From Desulfatitalea sp. UBA4791 (GTDB lineage: Bacteria; Desulfobacterota; Desulfobacteria; Desulfobacterales; Desulfosarcinaceae), in NCBI GenBank assembly GCA_002402905.1, contig DHGT01000025.1:1-21949 (forward strand): 21,949 bases of DNA, in the 5' to 3' direction. The position numbers were made by a program, and so were the translations under genes. Under the pieces are notes generated by a model. It had not been told where the DNA came from and ran no database searches. It was given only the letters and a program-made list of their open reading frames with translations. Position 1 is the stretch's first letter. Each line of letters starts with the position of its first letter. Of the stretch, positions 14,500-20,389 are shown in pieces.

Positions 14500-15474
14500 C
14501 TAGACCCGCTCCCGGGCGTAGTTGAGGGCGTATAGATAAGCACAGGAGGCGTTGCACAGGCCCAGGGCGCCGACGCCCAGGCGGGCCTCGTTCATCATGT
14601 GGAACATGACCCGCATGCCTTTGTTCTCCTCACCGAGCAGCACGCCGCGGCACTTGCCCTTGCCGCCGAAAGCCAGTTGGCAGGTGGGGCTGGCGTGCAG
14701 CCCCAGCTTCTCTTCGATGCCGGTGCACACCACGTCGTTGGGTTCGCCGAGGGTACCGTCGTCATTGACCCAGATCTTGGGCACGATAAACAGGGAGATG
14801 CCCCGGGTGCCGGCCGGCGCGCCTTCGATGCGGGCCAGCACCGGGTGGATGATGTTTTCGGTGACATTGTGATCCCCGCAGGTGATGAAGATCTTGTTGC
14901 CGGTGATGGAATAGGTGCCGTCGTCGTTTTTCACCGCCGATGTGGTCAGAGCGCCCACGTCCGAGCCGGCCTCGGCCTCGGTGAGCACCATGGTACCGGC
15001 CCAGCGGCCCGAATACATGTTGCGCAGGTACAGCTGCTTCTGCTTCTCGGTGCCGAAAATTTCGATCATCTTGGCCGCGCCGTGGGTGGCAAAGCCGAAG
15101 GCCGAGAACGCGAAGTCGGCGCCCAGCAGGTATTCCAGGGCGGCTTGGGTGACCAGCACGGGCAATCCCTGGCCCCCGACCTCCGGGTCTTCGGACATGG
15201 AGATGTACTCCGCTTCCCGGAAGAGTTTGTAGACCCGGTGGAAGCTTTCCGGCACCTGGACCTGGTTGTTTTCGAATTTAAGGCCGATCCGATCGCCCTC
15301 CTCGTTGAGCGGCAGGATCTCTTTGATGGCGAAATTGCGCGCCTCCTTGAGCAGCAGGTCGAACATCTTGCGGTTCTGGCCCTTGTATCTGGCCGTCTTT
15401 TCGAAGTGCTCCGCCCCGAGTTGCTCGTAAAGTACGAAATCGACATCCCGTTTGTCTGCGATAAGCTGTGCCAT
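14500..15474 (-). CDS. Large acyl-CoA dehydrogenase, N-terminal part ending at an in-frame amber codon
   Basis: 324 residues covering the N-terminal helical and middle beta domains of a ~600-residue acyl-CoA dehydrogenase. Start at 15474, with AAGGAG eight bases upstream. Seen: an N-terminal extension (DKRDVDFVLYEQL), SEDPEVGGQGLP, the FAD/substrate motif MVLTEAEAGSDVGAL, and NKIFITCGDHN. It stops at TAG (14502-14500) inside NYARERV-stop-GRDLADML, where relatives usually carry a glutamine codon; a single C to T change of CAG would explain it. Reading through, the protein is about 617 residues and otherwise intact. It is the last gene of the acyl-CoA operon, 143 bases after the racemase, and the intergenic tandem repeat suggests a promoter of its own. 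Confidence 0.85.
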   Translation of the reverse strand: MAQLIADKRDVDFVLYEQLGAEHFEKTARYKGQNRKMFDLLLKEARNFAIKEILPLNEEGDRIGLKFENNQVQVPESFHRVYKLFREAEYISMSEDPEVGGQGLPVLVTQAALEYLLGADFAFSAFGFATHGAAKMIEIFGTEKQKQLYLRNMYSGRWAGTMVLTEAEAGSDVGALTTSAVKNDDGTYSITGNKIFITCGDHNVTENIIHPVLARIEGAPAGTRGISLFIVPKIWVNDDGTLGEPNDVVCTGIEEKLGLHASPTCQLAFGGKGKCRGVLLGEENKGMRVMFHMMNEARLGVGALGLCNASCAYLYALNYARERV

Positions 15475-15527
15475 GATGTTTGCTCCTTGAATCCGGTTTG
15501 GTTTACTCGCAACTTTATTTAGCGTAA

Positions 15528-15550
15528 TCGTACTCGTTCTCGTACTCGTT
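15528..15550. repeat. Tandem 12-base repeat upstream of the large acyl-CoA dehydrogenase
   Basis: TCGTACTCGTT occurs at 15528-15538 and 15540-15550, one base apart, 54 to 76 bases upstream of the dehydrogenase start. The core TCGTACTCGT also occurs at 9018-9027 inside the spacer of the TetR-controlled promoter. I saw it nowhere else in the window. It could be a direct-repeat regulator site. Confidence 0.45.
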
Positions 15551-15617
15551 TTTTTCTACCTCGACAAGGACCGATAAGCAACGCCTGCGCGTATCCGTTT
15601 AGAGGTAGGATTGGAGG

Positions 15618-16787
15618 TCAGATGACCCCCTGCCGGGTGAAGGTTTCGATCTGGTCTGCGGTGTAGCCGAATTCCGCCAGCACCCGGCGGGTGCTCTCAC
15701 CGAACGAGACGGCCGGACTGCGGATCGATCCCGGCGTCTGGCTGAGCTTGACCGGCACGCCCAGGGCGGTTTCGGTCGTGCCGTCGGGCCGGGGCACGGC
15801 CACCACCATCTCCCTTTGCCGAAACAGGGACGATGCCAGGGCCTCGTCCATGGTGCGCACCCCGCTGACACACAGCTCCAGCCGCCCCAAGGCGTCGTCC
15901 CAGGCGGCCATGGGCTTTTGCAGAAATTTGGCCCGGAAGGCCGCGATGATCTCTTCCCGCCGCCGCTCGTCGTACTGCAGGTCGGCGTACTGCGCCAGGT
16001 CCAGGGCCGCGCACAGCCCGCGCCAGAAACGGTTTTCCAGGGCACCCACGGCCATGTAGCGTCCGTCCGCGGTTTCGTAGGTGTTGTAGCAGGCATAACG
16101 ATGGGACAGCATGTTGTCGCCCCGTAACGGCGCCTGGCCGGTCAGGGCCTGCCAATATTGGGCCACGGGCAGGAAGGCAAGCATGCCGTCGGCCATGGAG
16201 ATGTCGATGTACTGGCCTTGGCCCGAGCGCTGGCGGGCAAAGAGGGCCAGCAGAATGCCGATGGCCGCGTTGAGGCCGCCACCGGCGATGTCGGCCATCT
16301 GGACGCCGGGAATCACGGGCGGCCCGCCGGGCCGGCCGATGAGATCCAGAACGCCCGCGTCGCCGAGGTAGTTGACGTCGTGCCCCACCCGGTCACGGGC
16401 CGGACCACTCTGGCCGTATCCGGTGATCGAACAGTAGATGATGTCGGGCTTGACCGCGCGCACGCTGTCGTAATCCACGCCCAGACGCCGCACCACACCG
16501 GGACGGAAGCCTTCGATCATCACGTCCGTCTCTCGGACCATGCGAAAAAAAATCTCACGGCCAACATCGCTCTTCAGATCCAGGCTCATGTGCGCCTTGT
16601 TGCGCTGCACCGTCGGCAGAAAAAGGCCGTCGGCCGCGTACTGCTTCTTGTCCTCGATGGCGATCACCCGGGCGCCGTGGTCGGCCAGGATCATGGAGCA
16701 GTAGGGGCCGGGCAGCAGCCGGGAGAGGTCGAGGACCGTGATCCCGGACAAGGCGCCCGGGGCGTTTGTGGTGCTCGTTTCCGTCAT
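15618..16787 (-). CDS. Alpha-methylacyl-CoA racemase (class III CoA-transferase superfamily)
   Basis: A 389-residue CaiB/BaiF-superfamily protein starting GITVLDLSRLLPGPYCSMILADHGARVI. Its active-site residues match alpha-methylacyl-CoA racemase rather than the transferases: His136 (VGHDVNYL), Asp166 (MADIAGGG) and Glu251 (GALENRFW) correspond to the His/Asp/Glu set of the mycobacterial racemase MCR. It would interconvert (2R)- and (2S)-2-methylacyl-CoAs so that branched chains can enter beta-oxidation. The start at 16787 lies 5 bases after the stop of the dehydrogenase gene; a GTG overlapping that stop (16796) is an alternative. The open frame runs far upstream but there it is a shadow of the dehydrogenase. 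A CoA-transferase role cannot be fully excluded. Confidence 0.87.
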   Translation of the reverse strand: MTETSTTNAPGALSGITVLDLSRLLPGPYCSMILADHGARVIAIEDKKQYAADGLFLPTVQRNKAHMSLDLKSDVGREIFFRMVRETDVMIEGFRPGVVRRLGVDYDSVRAVKPDIIYCSITGYGQSGPARDRVGHDVNYLGDAGVLDLIGRPGGPPVIPGVQMADIAGGGLNAAIGILLALFARQRSGQGQYIDISMADGMLAFLPVAQYWQALTGQAPLRGDNMLSHRYACYNTYETADGRYMAVGALENRFWRGLCAALDLAQYADLQYDERRREEIIAAFRAKFLQKPMAAWDDALGRLELCVSGVRTMDEALASSLFRQREMVVAVPRPDGTTETALGVPVKLSQTPGSIRSPAVSFGESTRRVLAEFGYTADQIETFTRQGVI

Positions 16788-16792
16788 ATCCG

Positions 16793-17935
16793 TCACAGCC
16801 CCATGAACTTGGCGGCGATGCCCTTCATGATTTCGTTGGTACCGGCAAAAATCGACATGACCCGCGTGTCCTGGAAGGCGCGCACCATGGGGCAGGTTTC
16901 CAACGCCGCATCTTCGCCGATCAACTCCAGGGATCGGCCGGCCAGGCGATGGGCCATGTCCGTGGTCCAATATTTGGCCATGGAAACCTCCACCACGATG
17001 TTCTTTTTCTCCATGTGATCGGCGATCAGCTTGTCCAGAAACGTCCGCCCGATGCGCGCCTCGGAGCTCATCTCCACCAAGGCGAACTGCACGGCCTGGG
17101 AGCGCGCCAGGGGTTTGCCGTCCACCAGGGTTCGTTTGCAGTAGTCGATGGTGTATTCGACGATGCGCTCGGCGGCCGCCACGGCGCCCATGGCGCAGGT
17201 CAGGCGCTCCTGCTGGAGCTTGTCCATGAGCAGGAAAAAGCCGCTGCCGGGTTGGCCGAGCCGGTTCTCCACCGGGATGCGGCAGTCGGTAAAGAAGAGC
17301 TCGGCCGTGTCCTGGCTGTGCCAGCCCATCTTCTCCAGTCGGTTGCCGCGCTTGAAGCCGGGGGTGCCGTCCTCGACCACGTAGAGCGAGACGGCCTGGT
17401 GGCGGTTCTCCACAGCCGGGTCCACGGCGGCCACGATCACCAGATCGCAGTGGATGCCGTTGGAGATGAAGGTCTTGGCCCCGTTGATCACCACCTGGCC
17501 GTCCCGCTCCACGCCCGTGGTCTCCATGGCCGCCAGATCGCTGCCCGCGGCCGGTTCGCTCATGGCCACGGCCGTAACGATGTCGCCGGACACGCAGCCG
17601 GGCAGATACTTGCGTTTGAGCGCCTCGGAGCCGAACGAGTCGATGTAGGGCACCACCACGTCGCTGTGCAGGGGAGCGGCCAGGCCGGTCTGCGCTGTAC
17701 GCGACATCTCCTCGGTCACGATGAGCGAGTAGATGAAGTCGCCGCCCAACCCTCCATATTCCGGTGATACGCCCGTACAGAGAAAGCCGGCACGCCCCAT
17801 TCTGCGCCACATCTCCCTGGGCACGTCGTGATCGGCCTCCCACTGGTCCACGTGGGGAATGATCTCGGTGTCGCAGAAGGCGCGCAGCCGGCGGCGGAAA
17901 TCATGGTGGGCGTCGGTGAATTTTAGAATGTCCAT
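16793..17935 (-). CDS. Acyl-CoA dehydrogenase with helix-G catalytic glutamate (long-chain/isovaleryl type)
   Basis: A 380-residue dehydrogenase that oxidises an acyl-CoA to the 2,3-enoyl-CoA using FAD. I choose the ATG at 17935 since AAGGA lies 9 bases upstream; the ATG at 17944 directly abuts it. Seen are SEPAAGSDLA (about 126-135) and NGAKTFISNG. The usual catalytic glutamate position near the C-terminus is alanine (Ala364 in SIFAGTNEIMKGI), but Glu243 in LQQERLTCAMG aligns with the helix-G base used by long-chain and isovaleryl-CoA dehydrogenases, so the enzyme should be active. It follows the second dehydrogenase gene by 42 bases and precedes the racemase by 5. An active/inactive heteromer with its neighbour is proposed. 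Confidence 0.9.
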   Translation of the reverse strand: MDILKFTDAHHDFRRRLRAFCDTEIIPHVDQWEADHDVPREMWRRMGRAGFLCTGVSPEYGGLGGDFIYSLIVTEEMSRTAQTGLAAPLHSDVVVPYIDSFGSEALKRKYLPGCVSGDIVTAVAMSEPAAGSDLAAMETTGVERDGQVVINGAKTFISNGIHCDLVIVAAVDPAVENRHQAVSLYVVEDGTPGFKRGNRLEKMGWHSQDTAELFFTDCRIPVENRLGQPGSGFFLLMDKLQQERLTCAMGAVAAAERIVEYTIDYCKRTLVDGKPLARSQAVQFALVEMSSEARIGRTFLDKLIADHMEKKNIVVEVSMAKYWTTDMAHRLAGRSLELIGEDAALETCPMVRAFQDTRVMSIFAGTNEIMKGIAAKFMGL

Positions 17936-17950
17936 CGATAACATTCCTTA

Positions 17951-17986
17951 ACTTTCATACTTTCCACTTTCATACTTTCATACTTT
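17951..17986. repeat. Short tandem repeats between the two acyl-CoA dehydrogenase genes
   Basis: Read on the minus strand, the unit GTATGAAA occurs twice in tandem, then GTGGAAA, then GTATGAAA again, filling the intergenic gap. The stop codon of the upstream dehydrogenase lies inside the first unit. The run is purine-rich and directly precedes the ribosome site of the next gene, so it may form an unstructured translation-enhancing spacer. It is also a plausible slippage hotspot. Confidence 0.6.
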
Positions 17987-19129
17987 TTTGCTTTCTTCTT
18001 TTCCTGTCTTTCGTCCAATCGTTGCATCGGCGATTTTGTTCTTCATCGCCCCCGGCCCGCCCAACATCAGCTGCAGGGCTTTGGCATCCCGGTAGAAGCG
18101 CTCGACTTCGGATTCTCGCATGTACCCGTAGCCGCCGTAGAGCTGAACGGCTTGGTCGGCCACCGCCACCGCGGCGCGGTCCGCGACGAGCTTGGCCACT
18201 GCCGGCAGGGTGCCGGACTTGCCTGCGTCGTGCCGCCGGGCGGCCTGCCGGACGGTGGCCCGGGCGCTCTCCACCTGAGCGGTCATCTCGGCGATCTTGT
18301 CGCGGATGATCTCGAAGGCGCCGATCTTGCGCCCGAACGCCGCACGCTCCTGGACGTAAGCCTGGGCGCGATCCAGGGCGCCCGCGGCGATACCTGTGGC
18401 CGCTGCGGCGAGCAGCACGGCTGCGTCGTCGTTGAAGCGGGTCAGCTGGGCCAGCCCCTCGCCGGGCATACCCAGGAGATGGCCGTCCGGAACCCGCACG
18501 CCGGTGAAACGCACACGGCCGCTGCCGCTCATGTTGGCTCCCAGTCGAGGTCCCTGGTCCTCCCGGGCAATGCCGGCGCTGTCGCCGTCCACAGCGAGCA
18601 TGCTGACTTGGCCCTCTCCGGTCCGGCACAAGACGAAGTAGAGTCCGGCGCCAGTGCCGTTGAGTACGTGGATCTTCTCGCCGTCAACGATCCAGGCGTC
18701 CCCTTCCCTGCGGGCCGTCGTCTGCAGAGAAGAAAAACCGGGGCCGACGCCCGGCTCGATGAAGGCGGCGGCGGTGCGCAGGCGGGCCTGGGCCACGGCA
18801 GGCAGATATCTGGCCTTGAGCGCCTTGCCGCCCGAGCGCCACAGGCATTCGGCACCGGACCCGGCCAGCAGCAACGCACAGCCCGTGGTTGACTCCTGGC
18901 GGCAGAAGGCCTCGGTCACGAGCGCCGCCTCGAAAAATCCAAGTCCGCCGCCGTATATTTCCGGCAGATGCAGGCCGAGGAATCCCAGCTCGCCGGCCTT
19001 GGCCCAGATCTTTGCGGGAAAAATGCCGTCGCGCTCCAGTTCCAGGGCCTGGTCGCGGTCGAACTCGCCTTTGGCAAAATCGCGGGCGGCTTTGCGGATC
19101 TCCTGCTGGGAGCGATCGAGGTCGGTCAT
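17978..19129 (-). CDS. Acyl-CoA dehydrogenase-like protein lacking the catalytic glutamate
   Basis: A 383-residue member of the family. Start at 19129 with AAGGAG eight bases upstream. FAD-side features are kept: ERAAFGRKIGAFEIIRDKIAEM (Arg261) and QLYGGYGYMRESEVERFYRDAK. The usual catalytic glutamate is replaced: where relatives read IYEGTNEI this protein reads LMLGGPGAM, with Leu356 at the glutamate position. The alternative helix-G position (around TRFNDDAAVLL) has Ala where long-chain enzymes have Glu. The substrate-loop motif EPEAGSD is also altered to EPGVGPG. In actinobacterial steroid side-chain degradation, heterotetrameric dehydrogenases pair a catalytic and a non-catalytic subunit from adjacent genes; this gene and the next one (42 bases away) fit that pattern, by inference. 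Confidence 0.85.
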   Translation of the reverse strand: MTDLDRSQQEIRKAARDFAKGEFDRDQALELERDGIFPAKIWAKAGELGFLGLHLPEIYGGGLGFFEAALVTEAFCRQESTTGCALLLAGSGAECLWRSGGKALKARYLPAVAQARLRTAAAFIEPGVGPGFSSLQTTARREGDAWIVDGEKIHVLNGTGAGLYFVLCRTGEGQVSMLAVDGDSAGIAREDQGPRLGANMSGSGRVRFTGVRVPDGHLLGMPGEGLAQLTRFNDDAAVLLAAAATGIAAGALDRAQAYVQERAAFGRKIGAFEIIRDKIAEMTAQVESARATVRQAARRHDAGKSGTLPAVAKLVADRAAVAVADQAVQLYGGYGYMRESEVERFYRDAKALQLMLGGPGAMKNKIADATIGRKTGKEESKKV

Positions 19130-19176
19130 TGCAAATACTCCTTCGGGCGCCCATTGAAACCAGGCGCCCGGATCCC

Positions 19177-20376
19177 CTATTTACCGATGATGGCGATACT
19201 GCAGATATTCTGGAACGGGAAGCCGCCCAGGTTGTGGGTCAATCCGTAATGCGGGTCGCGCAGCTGGCGGTCGCCGGCCCGGCCGTGGAGCTGCAGGTAC
19301 ATCTCGTAGAGCATGCGCAGGCCCGAGGCGCCGATGGGGTGGCCGAAACATTTGAGGCCGCCGTCCACCTGGCAGGGCACCTTGCCGTCGATGTCGTAGA
19401 ATCCGTCGAGTACATCGTGCCAGGCCTGGCCGCGTTCGGAAATGTGCAGATCCTCCATGGTGACCAGTTCGGTGATGGAGAAGCAGTCGTGCACCTCCAT
19501 CATGCTGATCTGGGTTTTGGGATCGTCGATGCCGGCCTCCTGGTACGCCTTGGTGCTGCAGTGCGAGGTGGTGACGAAGTGGTCGCCGTCCCAGTTGTTG
19601 AAGGCCATCTCCTCGCCGCTGCTCAGAGCCACCTGAAGGGCTTTGACGCGCACCGCGTCCCGCTTGCCCATCTGCCGGGCGATCTCCGGCGTGGTGACGA
19701 TGGCGCAGGCCGCGCCGTCGCTCACGCCGCAGCAGTCGAACAGGCCCAGGGGATGGGCGATGATGGGGGCGTTGAGCACCTGTTCGAGGCTGACGCGCTT
19801 GCGCAGGTGGGCCTTGGGGTTGAGGGCGCCGTTGGCATGGCTCTTGACCGAGACATGGCCGATGGCGCGTTTCAGGTCCTGGTCGCCCACGCGGTACTTG
19901 GCCCGGTAGGCGCTGGCCAACTGGGCGAAGGAGCCCGGGGCCGTGAGGTTGGGCCACCACTGCCACTGCAGGGTGCCGGCCCCGGAACCGGGGTTGGGCA
20001 GGCCGCCGTAACCGGTGTCCTTGAGCTTCTCCACCCCCAGGGCCAGGGCGATGTCGTAGGCCCCCGAGGCCACGGCGTAGCAGGCCCCTCTGAACGCTTC
20101 GGTGCCCGTGGCGCAGTAGTTCTCCACGCGGGTCACCGGAATCATGGGCAGCCGCAGGGTGGTGGACAGCGGCATGCCGGTCTTGCCCACGTTGATCTCT
20201 TCCAGGCAGGTGCCCAGCCAGGCGGCCTCGATCTGCCGCTTTTCGATGCCGGCGTCGGCCAGCGCCTCTTCGAAGGCCTCGACCATCAGCTCCTCGGCGC
20301 CCACGTCCCAGCGCTCGCCGAAACGGGTACAGCCCATGCCGATGATGGCCACTTTATCTTTGATGCCGGTTGCCAT
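19177..20376 (-). CDS. SCP-x-like thiolase (lipid-transfer-protein thiolase family)
   Basis: A 399-residue thiolase-fold protein starting at 20376 behind GAGGAGG with 7 bases spacing. The candidate nucleophile is Cys88 (VENYCATGTEAF). Other active-site motifs are EVHDCFSITEL (His296), GHPIGASG (His346) and GLTHNLGG (His381), the arrangement of sterol-carrier-protein-x thiolases and Ltp aldolases; it lacks the CGG motif of ordinary acetyl-CoA acetyltransferases. It would cleave a 3-oxoacyl-CoA with CoA, or a beta-hydroxyacyl-CoA by retro-aldol reaction if it acts like Ltp2. Such proteins usually need a DUF35 (OB-fold) partner; here that domain is fused into the product of the gene 13 bases upstream. 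Physical association of the two products is therefore likely. Confidence 0.9.
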   Translation of the reverse strand: MATGIKDKVAIIGMGCTRFGERWDVGAEELMVEAFEEALADAGIEKRQIEAAWLGTCLEEINVGKTGMPLSTTLRLPMIPVTRVENYCATGTEAFRGACYAVASGAYDIALALGVEKLKDTGYGGLPNPGSGAGTLQWQWWPNLTAPGSFAQLASAYRAKYRVGDQDLKRAIGHVSVKSHANGALNPKAHLRKRVSLEQVLNAPIIAHPLGLFDCCGVSDGAACAIVTTPEIARQMGKRDAVRVKALQVALSSGEEMAFNNWDGDHFVTTSHCSTKAYQEAGIDDPKTQISMMEVHDCFSITELVTMEDLHISERGQAWHDVLDGFYDIDGKVPCQVDGGLKCFGHPIGASGLRMLYEMYLQLHGRAGDRQLRDPHYGLTHNLGGFPFQNICSIAIIGK

Positions 20377-20389
20377 GGCGAATCCTCCT

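Noticed and set aside
14500..14502. Pyrrolysine or other recoding at the amber codon of the acyl-CoA dehydrogenase
   Set aside because: The position is usually glutamine, the family is not known to contain pyrrolysine, and TAG is used as an ordinary stop by several genes here (for example those ending at 841, 2998, 4241, 10240 and 20390).
15556..15608. CTACCTC/GAGGTAG inverted repeat next to a run of T as a terminator after the racemase
   Set aside because: The seven-base arms are 39 bases apart and the T run is on the wrong side for the minus-strand transcript.
15618..17843. A 741-codon frame suggesting a dehydrogenase-racemase fusion
   Set aside because: Only the part from 16787 downward has family sequence; the upstream part is an out-of-frame shadow of the acyl-CoA dehydrogenase, rich in Arg and Gly.
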